A stretch of 64,000 nt of DNA, from positions 663,501-727,500 of the forward strand of contig CAWZYM010000148.1 of assembly GCA_963966185.1 (NCBI GenBank), read 5' to 3'. The position numbers were made by a program, and so were the translations under genes. Each line of letters begins with the position of its first letter. Within the stretch, counting starts at the first letter, position 1. The stretch comes from Rhabditoides inermis (Eukaryota > Nematoda > Chromadorea > Rhabditida > Rhabditidae). The notes below the pieces were generated by a model. That model saw only the letters and a program-made list of their open reading frames with translations, was not told where the DNA came from and did not search any database. Shown here piece after piece: positions 22,244 to 36,949 of this stretch.

Positions 22244-24164
22244 ACAGGGAACATACATAGTGCACACTTGCATTGTGTGTATGTGAAACACAGCTGACTA
22301 CAATGACAAGAGAGTAACGATGAAAATAGTAAGGTCAGAGAAACAAGCAACATCATAATGATGTTCTTGTGGTACACAAACGAAAAGAGTGAAAGAACAG
22401 TACCTCGTGTTCGGGAGTTGCGTGGGTGGCGTTGGAGTAGTCAGTGTCGGGGCTGCCCTTGGCCACTTGACCCCCGTACTTCTTGTTGCTGCCGTCGCTC
22501 GAGGCAGGCGAGTTGGCAGACGACTGCTCCGCCTCGTCCCCCTCCACTACCTCCTCCTTCACCTCCGCCTGCGGGGCCACGAAGTGGGACATGTTGTGCC
22601 GAAGCAGACCCTCGTGCGAAGACTGAAACAGGGGAATACAGTAATGTACACGCTACAACAACAAAGTGAAACTATGCAGTAATGTTCTCACCTCAACATG
22701 ATCGCAGAGTGCGCACTTGAGCTGCGGTCTCGGGGCGGGGAGTCCGAGGAGGTCTAGTGGCAGGTTGCGGGAGAGCAGCATCTGGTAGTTGATGTGGTCG
22801 AGTCCAGCCAGCCCGCCCAGAGGGAAGGGCGCGGGTAGGTCGGCCGGCGGCAGAGGGTGCTCCCCCTCACCGTCCGGAACACGGCGGTGCCCATACTTCT
22901 TCAGGTGCAGCTTCAGAGAGTGACAGTACTTGGTCGCGTACGTGCAGTCCATGCAGCGGAACTGCAAGATGGGGTTAGGCAAGGAGGGAGAGAGGGGGGG
23001 GAGAAAGAGAGAGAGAGGTAGACTCACCTGGTAGACGTTGGTGTGTGACTTCATGTGCGAGTTGAGCATGCTCTTGTTGACGCACGTGTAGCTGCACTTC
23101 TTGCACTGGAACGGCTTGCTGCCGATGTGATTGCGGATGTGGTACTCCTGCAACGAAAACATTCGCTACGGTAGGCGGATGTATGAATACTTTCTAATAT
23201 GTGCTCTTTCCTGCTGTCTGCTAAAGTGTTTCTTGTTTCTTGTGACTCATCCACTCACTGAGTACATCAACATGTTTACACTGGCTCTGCAGCGAGCCCG
23301 CAATAACACACAGGCAAACACCCTCAGGCGTCTTCTGCCCTTTTACGGGACAGACGATTTTTGCAGGCAGGCAGGCAGGAAGGGAAAGCGAGGGGGCAGC
23401 AGTCTCTCACCCCGCCTCCTACTCTCTTATTCTATTGTGTGCGTGCACAAAATAGACATGTACTTGTGCAAAAGAGAGAGGGAGAGAGAGAGTGCCCGCA
23501 GGCAGAGTGAATGACGATCATAGAGCCGACGCGAAAACAACAAGTATACGGGGGCGCTTTGCAAAAAGAGAGAGTGCATGTAATTTCATAGAGAATTATA
23601 CGAGTATATGGCTATAGAGGAACAATGGTAGAAACTCGAAAACAACCTGTGCAGCACACACAGGAACTAATACCTAAGTTCGTTACGGTGATTTGCAAGT
23701 AACAAATATGCGGTAGTAACTAGTAATTATGGAAGTGAACACTCACCAGATGGTGTTTGTACTCTGTGACAAAGTTGCACTTGGGACAGCACATCTGCTT
23801 GTCCACTGGAATGTGAGTGCGAGCGTGCGCCCACTGCTCCTCCTGAAAGCAATGTGTGTACAAACAAGCTGTATACAAACAAACATGTAAACCCACCTTG
23901 CTGTTGCTGATCTGGGGGCACTGCTTGCACTTGTATGTCTTGGGCTTGCCCCCGCTGTTCCTCCTCCCTCCCTCCTTCTTCTCGGGGGTCTGTTCCAGCA
24001 TCGACTGACTCATCACACCCAGGGCGGCTGCCAGTCCACTCCCGTCTCCACCCAGATGCGCAGTCTCCGTGAACAACTTGATCTGCTCCAGGGCACTCGA
24101 CGGCTGGTCTGTGCCAACTGAAAAAGGAGACAATCATAAGAGAGAAAGAGAGAGAGGGAGAGAG

Positions 24165-24196
<32 letters not shown>

Positions 24197-24487
24197 AGAG
24201 AGAGAGAGTAGAAATGTGTTGCGTACCTGCTCCGAGTCTAGCGGCGAGTCCAGCGAGTGTGTCTATGGCCCCAATGGGTGATGCGGGAGGGGGCGACGAG
24301 CTTCCCATGGTAGACACGGATAGCTTGTGCTCGTGCTGCTCCCGTTGCAACTCGGACACGTCCAGACCAGCCGCCAGCTGCTGCTCCAGGGTATGCGAAT
24401 CGCGCATGTGCTTCTGCAAGAGATGACGTCATCTCTTTCCCCTCTCTCTCCCTCTCTCTCCCTCTCTTTCCCTCTCTCTCCCTCTCC

Positions 24488-24528
<41 letters not shown>

Positions 24529-24978
24529 CTCTACCTTCAGTCGTCCCTCTGTCCTGCTGGTGTAGTCGCACATGGTGCACTGGTGGTCTCCATGGGTGTT
24601 CATATGTGAGTTGTAGTGGAACTTGGAGGCGCACGAGAATCCGCATATCGGGCAGACCAGAGGACCCGCACCCTGCAACCAATGGATGAGTGAATCAATA
24701 TAATAATGCATCATTGTGGCTAGACTCAAATTGTTTGTGGCCTATTGCTTTAATTCGACGACGTCACTACAATAACAGGAGGAAAACACCGGGGGAGAAT
24801 TTACGGCGCCGTGTACTTTTGCAAACCGCTACTTTCATACAAAATGCACACGGTGAGATATGTTTTTGCAATACTCCCTCTTCTCTCACAGTAGCTCAGC
24901 CAATAGTGGCAAGAGCCTATAAGTGGCAAGAGCCCTCATTACCGTACCTTTCTCTATTCACATTCTCTATTCTCATCA

Positions 24979-25024
<46 letters not shown>

Positions 25025-26325
25025 GCCCTCAAAAGTGCGCCGCGCTTTTTCTCACCTGTCCTTTCTCATCGTTCAATCAACGTAGATACTTCCCATACAC
25101 TCTCCCCCTATTACATACAATTCTAATATATCCCTTCATATTACCCGATTACCGTGTACACTTACCGAAGTGGGTGTTGAGGGGGCGGGGCCAAGTCCGG
25201 GCGGGCGGCAGAAGGTCGCTTCGGAGATGGGCGTGGTTAGGAGGGGCGGGGCGGCGAGTGTGTTGGCGAGGGAGGTGACGGCAGCGAGTGCGGACGCGAG
25301 TGTGGGAGTGGAGAGGGAGAGGGGCACTGGATGGTCGATGGAGGAGAAGGCAGAAGGCAGCGACGGAGACGTGAAGCTGTTCTGCGAGAAGTTCAGCAGC
25401 AGCGACCTCAAACATCACCCTGTTCACTTTCCTCAAACACCACTCTATTAATTTTTCTCAAACATCACTCTATTCATTTTCAGCACACAATGACTTCATG
25501 AATGTTTCACGCGGCAGATACGTAAGGCTCTGTGAAGTGAAATTAGCCCGCCCTTATTGTGCACTAGATACCGTATGACGGAGAGGCGCATTCTTATCGT
25601 GCACTAGAGGGGTGTGGAAATGGTCTGATCAGTGATAGCGCAACTGTACTTGATACACACTCACGATGCGTCATCGTCCCTGTGCTGGGGCTGCTCCATG
25701 GAGGGGGCGAAGGCGAGGACGGAGGGAGGGATGAGGGAGGCACTGCTCGAGACCACGTCCTTCTGCGCCTCCTTCGCCTCCTTCACTGTCGTCTGCGACT
25801 CCTTGTCGTTGTCGTCCGAGTCGACGACCAGATCGGGAGAAGAGTGACGTCCGAGGTCGTCGTCCGACGTGACAGAGTGAGAGGCGGACGCGTCGTACGC
25901 AGAGTCCTTCTCAGCTGACTTGCGCTCAGGAGAAGGCAGGAAGTCCTAGAAGAGAGAGGGTTAGAGGGAGAGAGAGTAGGGAACGGACCTTCTGGTCCTC
26001 CTTGGTGGGCTGGGGCTGCCAGGCCGCGGCCTGCTTGCTCAACTCGTTCTGCCACAGTTGCTCCGCCAGCTGGGCATTCGCCCCCGTATTCCAAGCGGGA
26101 ACGGACGACCTGCAACACAACACTCAATCCACCTCTATTGATTATCGATAAGACTTTCACTGTCGTAAACTACTGCTTTCGAAGTGATTGTTTCCCAGTA
26201 ACTGTGGAAAACAATCCGCTCTGCACCCCATACAAATGTCACACTTGTTTTCTTACTCTTTTCCAAATACCGTCGCACTATTGTTATCTTCTGCTGTCAC
26301 TTTTTACTACTCCAAACTAATCTCT

Positions 26326-26366
<41 letters not shown>

Positions 26367-27060
26367 ACGTGTGCAGTTCACAGATCACTGATCTACTAAT
26401 CACTTACATCGCGAGTGGCGATTGTGGCGGGGGCACGAGGGCCGCAGTCTGTTGGGGGAAGAAGGGGAACGAGGGGGCGGAGCCTGAGAGGGCGGGGCCT
26501 CCCGGCAGCCGCCACGGTCCGCCGAGCAGCGACGAGGCGGACGGGTCCGCGCGCGAAACCTGAAGTCGTACGGTTAACATAAAATACTGTGAGAAGAATA
26601 AGATACGGTACCATCATGATGCCTGGTAGAGGTGCCAGTTTGCTAGCGTAATATAGGAGTGCTCGTCCAAAAATAGCAGTGAGAAAGTGAGCACGCGACT
26701 ATTTCGGAGTGGCTGGTTTTTGCGAAACTAAAGGGGGCGGAGCTGTGTTTCCTTCTCGTGGGTTTTTGTGTCGCGTGTTCGTTCGCTTGATGTGCACTCC
26801 CGCAACAACATTCAGCAGACCCAAGCCCCGCCCCCCGAAGAGACACCAGACAGACACACAACGAAGAGTGCAAAAAAGAGTGCTCGGCTCAGAGGGGACA
26901 CGCAAACACAGAGGCAGAAGGAGAGAGAGAGAGAAAGTGCACTTGGCAGCCGGCCAACTGATCGCCGACCACCCCTGATTACCTGTATGGGGGTGTGGAC
27001 GAGGTGAGCCAGCGCGTCGTGGGTGGTCCACTCCTGCGGCGCATTCTCGATGTGCGCCAT
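21578..27060 (-). CDS. hbl-1: hunchback-like C2H2 zinc-finger transcription factor
   Basis: Nuclear DNA-binding regulator of axial patterning and developmental timing. Thirteen exons join in frame to 834 residues: 26983-27060, 26408-26559, 25989-26109, 25665-25945, 25166-25406, 24535-24672, 24227-24413, 23897-24117, 23747-23842, 23028-23147, 22692-22961, 22404-22622, 21578-21958. Residues 1-290 are low-complexity Ser/Pro/acidic. Fingers: [21 protein letters not shown] and [19 protein letters not shown] (about 297-345), then a central block with [36 protein letters not shown] and [20 protein letters not shown] (about 460-570), one more near 630, and the carboxyl dimerisation pair (about 783-834, HSVHMSFH and [17 protein letters not shown]). 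This arrangement is diagnostic for hunchback/Ikaros. An acceptor CTTCCAG lies 20 bases before ATG. 21776-21829 has intron signals but is also in frame, so 18 residues may be optional. Confidence 0.95.
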
Positions 27061-27256
27061 TGGCCCGAGAGAGGAAGGACCTGGAAGGAAGAGGGAATGA
27101 ATGGAGGAGGGATGACAGATGACCACGCAGCCACACAATCACGCTGTCAGCACACGCGAGCAAAATAAAAGTACACGTGGTCGAAGACCCGTAAAAAACG
27201 AGACGTGGAGTGAAAAACACGGACAGAGGGGTGCCCTTGCGAAACAGCAACCCTCA

Positions 27257-27325
<69 letters not shown>

Positions 27326-27466
27326 TTCTCGCAGTACATCCGATCTCTTATGCTAAATGTAAGTAGAGATCAGTACGTGTGTGATGAAAAGGTGATGATA
27401 TAATGTGTCCAGGGGGTCAACATGTTTTCTGCCCAGGAGAGTTGCGTGGGCAGAGTGAGGGAAGGA

Positions 27467-27518
<52 letters not shown>

Positions 27519-27899
27519 TGAGACATCATAGATTGTGACCGTGCTCTCTGTTATTTTGGCGTCCTGGCCATTTTGCAACTGTGTTGACTGTTTTCAGTAT
27601 GGGCGAGACTCGTCTCTTTGTAGGGAAATAGAGAGAGAAATATAGAGAGGGGGAGGGAGAGAGAGAGAGGGGGGGAGGGAGAGAGAGGGGGGGGAGCTAG
27701 TGAGACTGCAGCGTGCAGCTTCTCTTGCCATTCACTTCTTTCGGAGCATGGAACCGCTGAAATGCAAAATGCAGTAACCGGCTTGCGAAAGGAGTGGTGG
27801 GTGAGGAAGGATGAGACACACTCCCACTATGACGGTACTCGATTGGCAAATTGCCTGGGATCGGCGAGAGAACAGAAAGAGAGAGGGAGAGAGAGAGAA

Positions 27900-27946
<47 letters not shown>

Positions 27947-30900
27947 GAGAGAGGGGAAAGAGAGAGGGGGCGGTCAGTCATCCCGTGTCTTCTTCTCATC
28001 GCAACAAACTGCGAGTTGTTTTTAGTGCAGGAGCGTCGAACGTTCAATCTTGCACACACGAATTGAGCAGAAAGAGGGACGAGAATAGAACAGAGGAGAG
28101 AGACTAGAGAAAGAGAAAGGGTTCATCATATGACACCTACAGCTACAGCCACGTAGTCTATTGCAATTAGCCCCGGGCTCTCACTACCGTATATACTCTA
28201 CCCCTGTTTACACTTTTGCAAATACATACACTTGTTTTCGCATACACGACTATATTTTAACGCACATCGCACGTGATTCTAGCGAGAACTGTACTCTGAC
28301 ATGTGGAGATTGATCAGGAAAGTTTGTATGGCTACAACCGGAAAATGAAATAAAGAAAGGAGACATGTACGCGAGGCTTTGGCGCACATGCAACCCTCTC
28401 TCGAACTGGGGGCGAGAGAGTGCGCGGAATCGAGACGCGCAGAGAAGTGGGCGCTTGAAAAATCGGCGTCGTTCGCCTCGGCAGATGTTTCTTTGGACAC
28501 CACACACATATTGATGTTCCGATGCCCCCCCCTTCGCTTCGCAATATGCAAATGAGCAGAAGATATCTGCAAACACGATCGTAAACGCGCCAGCTATGAC
28601 AAAAGGGGGGTCATTCATGGTCAAAAGATGGAAGGGAACAAAACACTCAGGTACGGTATCCGAGCGATAATTAAAGAGTTCAAATTCTTGTCCTCATGTT
28701 TTCATCACGCAGGTCACAGTTCAATAACGAAAACAAAAATTCAGAAAATAAGATGAAGGGAGTGATTTCACAATGTGAATTGTGATCATCTAATGTATTT
28801 CTAGACATTGCGTAGGAGCGTATGAATTCACGCACATACAAGAGCATTCTCTGAGAGCGGGCACAATGAGGACATTTGTGCGAATGGAAAATGCAAGGGG
28901 AAATAATAAACTAGCGAAAATGGGAAATGCTGGAGAGTGACAGTCTGCAGTTGCAATGAAAAACAGAAAAGGGCAGAGGGGAATGGACAGCTAGTGGCTA
29001 CATACTCGCATACTCGCTACTCTCTCGACAATGTTGGTGTGTACAGAGAGCCGGGGTGAAATCCCGCGGAAAAGGACACAGATATTAGACAAGTACGAGA
29101 AGAAGCCGAGACGAGACGAGGCGACAAACAAAAACATTGGTAATTAGCGGCGTTGAAGATGAGTTGAGATGACGGCAGGAAATATGTTATTGCAGGTGTG
29201 GGATGATAGGTGTGCTCTGTCTGACAAAGGGGTGCTCGCGCAGACAGAATGCGAAAATACCTATTACCCCTGGCTGTGGCCTGATCAAACCCAGAAACAC
29301 GTAAACAATCAGAAACGTTCGCGCGGCGGCCGAGAGAGCAGGGAGAGTAGAGAGAGCGGACAGCCGGGCAGACGCGCAGACAGAGCGAGAGAGTACACGC
29401 GCGTATGCAAATGCGCAGCGGCAGACAGGTCAGAGATTGTTTTCGCGTTCGGACCACCCGCTCGCGCGTCTGCGCCCTCTCACGCGTGCGCGCTATCTCG
29501 CCGCGCTCTCGCCGTCTAGCGGACCCTCTAACGGTCATCTGAGGTCAATCACTCAAAATATGTGTGGGTCCGCAGCGCAAAATAAAAGGAGAAGATAATA
29601 AATAGGAACGTGTCAGAGAGATACGCGAATGAGAGAGAGAAACACTATGAGGACAAACAAACACGAGCAGAAATCATGAGCATGACGTGGATTACGGTAC
29701 CGTGTAATGAAGCGCTTTTTGCAGTGCTCTTTCCTATTAACGGCGCGCTAGAAAGTAAGGGTGACCGGAAGCAATGTTGTTGATAGTAGCTCGAGAGAGA
29801 AACAACATAGCGGAAAGATCTGTGCATTCAAAACATAGGATTGGATATTTAGTATACACCACGTAGTGCGAGTGACCAGCTATGGCTAATACCGTAGCCC
29901 TGCTACCGTAGTCCGGAGGGAATACGATAAGAGGGAAAGGTATCCGGAGCTGGTGGGTGAAGTGAGTTCACATAGAAATTGTGCGATTAGAAAATACATA
30001 ATAAGACTTGAGAGAGTAAAGGGCATATGGAGAGACAGAATGTGTTCATGCGCATCAATCATTTTGAAACACATGGTTATTTTTTTAAATAATAATGAGA
30101 GGAAGGACATGCATTTGATGGGGAGAAGTAGCAGTTGAGTGCGAGTGGACACCACGAGTGTTGGAAAAAACTCGAAATTGATAAGAAACTCAGGACCGCC
30201 ATGATCGGAAATCACGCTATCACCACGCTGACTCACGAAAAAACGCGCACAAATAACAAGTTTAAAAAACCTCGATAGATGTGGAAATATGGGCTGGCGG
30301 GAGAGATGTTGTGTTTGGGTGGCACGGGCTGCGGAACGGACCAGTATGCAAATGAAGGGGCGGGGCGGGGGTGGGAGAGGGAGAGACGACGGCGCGCCGG
30401 CCGCGCAGGCTGGCACCACGCAAAAACAACCCGAGTGGTCCGTGTATGCAAATGCGCACTCGACAAACACACAGGCAGATGAAAGAGTGTGGCTGAAGGT
30501 CGGGTACTGTAGGGCGTGTCCGCGTGTCTCAGAGTCTCACATGCGGTCAGACAGGACAACTCTTCCAAAACGACACCAAGAGTTGCCTTTGCGATAGCTG
30601 GCGATTCAGTATAACTGAAACAATTGTTTGGAACGGCATTATCTTTATTGAAACACCGAATTAGGTATCAAAAAAAGAGAGGACAACTGTTTTCGAGCTT
30701 CATTTCGAACAATTTTTGTTGTTTTCAAACTTACTCGACACGTGACATTTGAACTAATGAAGTAATACAGAAAACATGAGAAAGAAATGAGGGAAAAGCA
30801 CTACAAATGAACGAATAGGAGTAAAAACGGGACAATAAGAACGGGACACGAAGAGGTAAAAAACGACAGTGCATGGTTGTAAAACAGTCACCACAAATGA

Positions 30901-33537
30901 GAGAATAAATTTCTCGTTGTGTTCATTCGGACAACACTTCCTTTCCCGAAATGAGCAATTGCACCCCTCCTCTTTTTGTCTCCACATAAGGCGTCATTCA
31001 TCACCCAATAAGCAACGAGAACCGAAAATTTGCATAGCATACCGTATGCGACTGTGTTGTCTTGAAAAGCGTGAGAGTGAGAAACAACCCGGGAAAAGAT
31101 AGATTGCCCCGTTCAGGAGACAAAGCATATGGACACGTTATTGATGTGCAAACGCATTGGAAGCTGTAATATGATGAAGATAAACGCATAAAATAAAATA
31201 AAATTTATCAGTTAGTGGTGAATGTGACCGTGTTCATTGCAAAGTGTTGATTCTGTTGATTCGATCGAGTCCATCCCATATCCCCATTCCCTCCCCGCGT
31301 TCTCAGTCCGAGGGACCCCCTGCCATGGTTCAATCAGCGGTTTTCGCCCCGCCCACTTTTCTCCCCTCTGCGGACCCGCGGGGCTCGAAAAATCGATCTC
31401 TCATTGCGCGAACGCGTAAACAACCGGCTGGCACTGGGTGGAACGGGGTGCGAGAGCGTGGGCGGCGGGGGTGTGGTCCCCAGGAGAGAGGGGGCAGAGA
31501 CGCAGAGTTGAGGTCAAAGGCGGCCGCGGCAAACGCTGATTAGACTAAGGTGAAAACGGTGATTAAATGCGGTCATCGATAAGAGGGGTTTCATGTATAT
31601 GAGACTATGAGGGAAACGCACAAATGGAAATAAAATCGATGATCAATCACTAACCGCCCACGCACTTTTCTCTAGAATTTGCGAGGCGGCGCGCGTTCGT
31701 CTGTATTCTGGTTTGCGCCGCGCACGCGTTCATCTCTCGTTTTCGGAGGGGAGAATGCAAAATCTAGGTCCCCTAGAAAGAAATATGTGGGTCCGATACG
31801 CGTCCGCGCCGAATTTTCGATAGCACGGATTTCTCAAAAAATATGGGGCTGGTTACGGTAAGGGGGCGTAACAATCTCAAATGCAAACAGCGATTTGCAA
31901 TTATAGATCTTGTGTCGTAGGTAAACTAATGATGTGAAATTAAATAAACGTTGCAACTGTTCCTTGTTGTTCGCTTTCCACCAACGCACTCAGTCTTTGT
32001 ATTACACTTTTAGTCATCAGAATTCACTTCCCGCGCTCAACCACCCTCTTTCTACATTTGCATACATATGTACAAACCCCTCTTATCTACGTTTGGCAGG
32101 CACACTGTGTGCGTGGTTGTTATCGCAAGCGGACCCCTGATATTTTCTATGGTCCTCTCTCTCATCTATTTGCCCTTATTTGTCCGTGTCTGCGCTCTCC
32201 TATTCCCGCGCACTCTCTCGCCACCGACTGCCCTGCGGGGGTGGTCCGCGAGCCTGGCACCGCCGGGCGTCGTCTCGTTGTCTGCGCCCTCTGGTTATGG
32301 TCCGTTCTCTCGCTGCCGGCTGTCGCTCTCGCATCTCTGCGTCTCTCGGATCAGCGCGGTGTCTCGCCGGCTGGCTGGGACATGCTAATGGAAAGGGAAT
32401 GGCAGGGCTCCACAACAACCCTGGGTGCGCGAAAACGAAGGGAATGAGGGGATTGATAAGCGGTCAGGGATCACACATCAAACCGCCTGGAGGCAAGCAT
32501 CCGCACATTGCCAATGCACCTGGGGACTTAGGCCTGAATTATGAACGGTATATGGGACAGTTATACCACACTTTCAAACAAAAAACAATCGAGGAAAAAA
32601 CAGACTAGTGAAAAAAACATAAACATAACGATGATGAACAACAGGCAAAAACTGGAAAAAGACTGAAAATTTACCGAAGCAAGTACAATAAAACGTTTTG
32701 AAAATATTCTTGTTTAGAAGCTAGACAATTACAGCGTTGAGAGAGGGTACAGGGTAAGGTTGGACGAAAGGCGCGAGAATCACGAGTGGGAGATGCTTGG
32801 GTAGGTAACATAGTAACTCTGAGTGCGTGTTATAAACGATAATCCCCACTGTCTTTCAATTTCTCTCTCTCTCTCTCTCTCTATGGTGTTCTACATAATA
32901 TCTCTCTCCACACAGAGAAATCTTTAATCAGTGAAGTACTACTATCAAAACTTACTACTGCTTATTATCTGCAAAACTTCTACCTTTTATTATTTGTACA
33001 CAAAAATTGATGTGTAGTTATGTCAATGTAGTTCGTCTTCATCTTTTTTATGGTTGTTACAAACATTTTCGAATCTCTAATTCACACTAACCACATGACC
33101 GCACTCGTTTGTCACACAAAGAACAGGGCTAATTATTGTAACATAATAATCACGAATTTTGAGAGAAATCGAATTTGCATGCTCTTTGAGTACAGTGTAT
33201 GTGTAATTAGTCATAAAAGAAGAAAGCAGTCCCTATTTTTAGTTCAACAACATCTAAATTGATAACAAAATTGTGTATAGTGCATTCCAGAAGGGATGAA
33301 CTCTGGTCTAACGGAATATAATAAAGCAGTACATATAACATTGGCAAGAAAGATGTTCACAATTTGAAAAAAAGTGTGGTTGCGAAGAGAGAAAAGAAAA
33401 ATCCCCGAAAATTCTTTAATATAATTATTGCAAGAGTGTACAGTTAATCTGTGAACAAAACAAAGGATAAGTGAACTGAAATGGTATATTACTGTTCAGA
33501 TCACAAGCTTTGATTTCCCCAATCGATGTTTAGATGT
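27061..33537. promoter_or_regulatory. large upstream region of hunchback with octamer cluster
   Basis: 6.5 kb without a supportable gene. Seven perfect octamers (ATGCAAAT or ATTTGCAT) lie at 28546-28553, 29405-29412, 30346-30353, 30446-30453, 31028-31035, 32056-32063 and 33173-33180. Four share the wider form TATGCAAATGNNG. This is the binding site of POU-domain factors. CT/GA tracts lie at 27258-27330, 27471-27514 and 27880-27945. GC-rich blocks occur at 29300-29520, 30350-30410 and 31320-31520. The longest open frame (32180-32608, 142 codons) has no splice signals. The region probably contains hunchback 5' UTR exons and enhancers. Confidence 0.5.
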
Positions 33538-33990
33538 CTACTTCTTGAATGCCACGTGTGTTCCGTCTCCAGTCGTCGTCAGCATAGAGTTCGTGCGCGA
33601 ATCAGCGAACACATGTCTGAAACAGAATTATTGATTATGTAATATTGAAATATTAACGTACTTTCTTACGATCAAATACTGATTGTGGCATTCAGCCAAC
33701 TCGAAAGATTTGTCCCGTTGGTGAAACGTATTCGATTTACCAACTACTGTTATTAATGTAAAATTGCGCCATAACCTTGGTCATTCACTTGGTCAGTACT
33801 ATTGTAACAATCAATAAAACTGTATATGAAATCTGTATGAAACTTATCATTTAATAAACTATATTACCAAACTGTATTTACCGGTTGCAGTGATCGATAG
33901 CCTCCGCGCTGGTTCCAGGCTCAGGGTTGACAACGGAACCATGCCAGAGGGACTGTAAGAGAGATGTTGAGAGAGAGGTTGAGAGAGAGA

Positions 33991-34032
<42 letters not shown>

Positions 34033-35297
34033 AATAGAGAGAGGAGAGAGAGAGAGAGAAAGAGAGAGATAGGACCACCCACGTTGTCGATCAGGATCAC
34101 TCCTCCGGGACGCAGAAGCTGCACGCACTTGTCATAGTAGTTGGTGTAGTTCTCCTAAATATCAGAAAAATTATGGACGTTCAAAAAGACTTTTCTAATT
34201 TCTATCTAAATAAACACGAACATATTATAACAATCTTATCACCTTATCAGCATCGATGAACGCAAAGTCCCACGTGCCAGACTCGCCCGCAGCGATCAGG
34301 GCATCTATGTACAGATAACAGGTAAACAACAGGAAAACAAGTTTGTAATGATCAAAACAATCGCTTGGAGCAACCATGAGGAAAAAAACCTCAGCAAAAC
34401 ATACCGAGGCAGTCGAGTGCGGATCCGAGCTTGAAGTCTATCTTGCCAGCCACATCGGAAGAGTCGATGATCGGACGACCGATAGAATCCAGGGCTTCGT
34501 GCGTCACATCCAGGGAAAGCACCTGAGTGAGGATAGACAGATCTCTCCCCCCCTCTCTCTCTTTTTTTCTCTCTGCCAAAAAGATTTTTTAATGGAGTTC
34601 TAACATCGTACTTGAATGCTCACCTTTCCAGCCGCTGGCATGGCGAGAGCCCATGCGAGAGCAGAGGCGCCAGTGAAGCTGCCTGAGAAAGAAACAAGGT
34701 GAAGATGAACCCGTGGTCAAAGTTATGAATCATTTCATAGATATAACGAATTAGTATTGTCTGTCAGAGAAACGAGTTCAATAAAAAAAACATCTCGACT
34801 CACCGACGTCGATGCATTTCTTTGCTCCGATGAGTTGGATGAAGTTGTGTCCCATCTGGAGGACCTCCGGAGCTCCCAGCATACCTCCGGCCGGGTGCTG
34901 CAATCAATATCAGTTAGTCAAAACAAATTTTTATCCATGATTTCAATAAACAGTTTCATTGATTAAATAAACTAATTACATGCAATTAAGAAAAAAAACA
35001 AATTAAATGATGAAAAGATTTTCGTTTTACAAAATTACCTCCAGAGTAGCCTTTTGGAGCTTCTGCTGGATCGGATGCGGATGGATGGTGACCTAAAACT
35101 TCTCTCTTTCTATTTATATTTATCTTTCTCTCTTTTTTTTCTCTCTGTCTGTCTTTTTATTTTATTTCTCTTACTCGTAGCGTGTATGACATAATACCGA
35201 CTACACTCTCTTTTTCTCCCACTCTTACCTCCGAGCAATACTTCACAATGGGGTCAGCAGAGTAGTAGCTTTTGAAACTGTTGGTAATACGAGACAT
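33538..35297 (-). CDS. comt: COMT/caffeoyl-CoA-type O-methyltransferase
   Basis: S-adenosylmethionine-dependent, metal-requiring O-methyltransferase of the catechol/caffeoyl-CoA family, which methylates catechol-type hydroxyls. In nematodes this family (comt genes) is linked to dopamine breakdown. Nine exons join in frame to 225 residues, usual length: 35229-35297, 35039-35092, 34804-34897, 34624-34682, 34405-34522, 34243-34304, 34083-34154, 33882-33952, 33538-33616. Seen: LGAPEVLQ-type amino end, SAM motif I (CIDVGSFTGASALAWA, about residue 69), metal/catalytic block (FAFIDADKENYTNYYD, about 147), IDNSLWHG and the ending DGTHVAFKK. It has no signal peptide, so it is cytoplasmic. Start: ATG eight bases after CAGTTTCAG. 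The specific substrate is an inference. Confidence 0.93.
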
Positions 35298-36899
35298 AAT
35301 GGTTCCTGAAACTGAGACACGTAAATGATAATATGAAGAAGAAAGCTTCGCGGAAAAAAATGTCAGTGCAAAGTGACGATCACGGTAAGAAAAGTGTCAT
35401 ATAAATATAACTAAGCAACTTTTGCAACAGCTATGAGCTATGGGTCGTTACGATACTGTTTATGGGTCTTTCTCATGTGTGCGGCGCGGTTTGCCTGATA
35501 GGAAATGCGTTGCGAATCGAATCAATACTAGCAAATGTCAACACAACTTGCACTTGCACAAACACTGCACGAGTGAGAGACACGTGGGAGAAAAGAAGAT
35601 CAAAATGATACGAGAACATGAAAACAGAGACAGTTCACACGAAGTGTCAGTACGAATACAACAGTAGATGGTCTGAGCGAGATGGTGGTTTTGTGTTTTC
35701 AGTTTATAGTCCGCGGAGCATTTATACTGCCCCACTCTCTCCCAATATTTGCAGTGAGTGAACGAAAACATAAGGTGAAAACATGTTCAACTGTGAGGGG
35801 TTGCATGGTATTATAAGAGTACATACTACACCAAAAATCTGCACAATGGCACACTGAATAATACGAATGCAACAAGATCATTGTAAGAACCGTGAAGGAA
35901 CAGTATTTATATATCAGTTGTTTACACTCTGTCAGTTGGGATGGGAGCTATCTAAAGTTCAGCATCAACTCGCGATAAAAAGCGGACACGAGAGAGATGC
36001 GAGCTCTTCACAAAAAGAGCAGAGAGCAGTCCGAAAAGATGATGACAATGACGTCATTTATGGCGAGATACAGAGGAAAAATACGGCGAAAGCGGCCAAT
36101 GTTTTGAAATAGCTGTGACGGAATCGAGTGTAGTGGGACTTCAAGCTAGGATGCGAACTCGACTGTCAACAATGAGAATAAGGGCAACATTTCATCCTAG
36201 CAGATTCGTGTACACAACTGTATTCTCATCATTTAGTTTGATATCGAATATCAAACATGAAAAACCATTACATGTTGCTGACCATTGTCATAAGCTGGTA
36301 AAAATAGCTGTTAGTTTATCAGCCAATAACATTAATAGCAGTTTTTGACGCTCGAGTACATGTACGCTAGCTGCACGAGGTAAATCAATGAGAGAAAGAA
36401 CTGTCTGAAAACACAAGAGTGTGAGGGTGGACGACAATCGACACGTGACTAGCTGTATTTCAATATACAGGGAGAGAAACCGGAACAGTGACGTGACCTT
36501 CCGCTTGATAGCTGAGGCAAATCAATGAGACTTTGAATTTTCAGACGATTGAAGGTCACAGCGGACAGCGCTAGCCACCTGCTTGTTAGCCAGCCTCCCT
36601 CTAACTTTCTGATTTGACCAGTACTCCATGTAAGAATGGCCTAAATTGCAGGAGTCCGGATTCTTTCTGACTGTCATTGATGATGCATTCTCACGGCTAT
36701 AAGCCGTATGTCTTGCATGTCGAATACATAACACTACATATTAACCGCAAGCGAGTGATTAAACTGATAATTAGAGAATGAGAGCAAGAGAAGGAAAAGG
36801 AGAGAGTGTAGTGGCCAGTAGAAGGCGAGAGTACAAGGGGTGAGTGTACAACATACAACATACTAACTCAGCCATTATTGACAGCTCGAACACAACTGG

Positions 36900-36949
<50 letters not shown>

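Noticed and set aside
32180..32608. 142-codon plus-strand open frame in GC-rich DNA
   Set aside because: No splice acceptor near the ATG, other frames are open over the same stretch, and no family resemblance.
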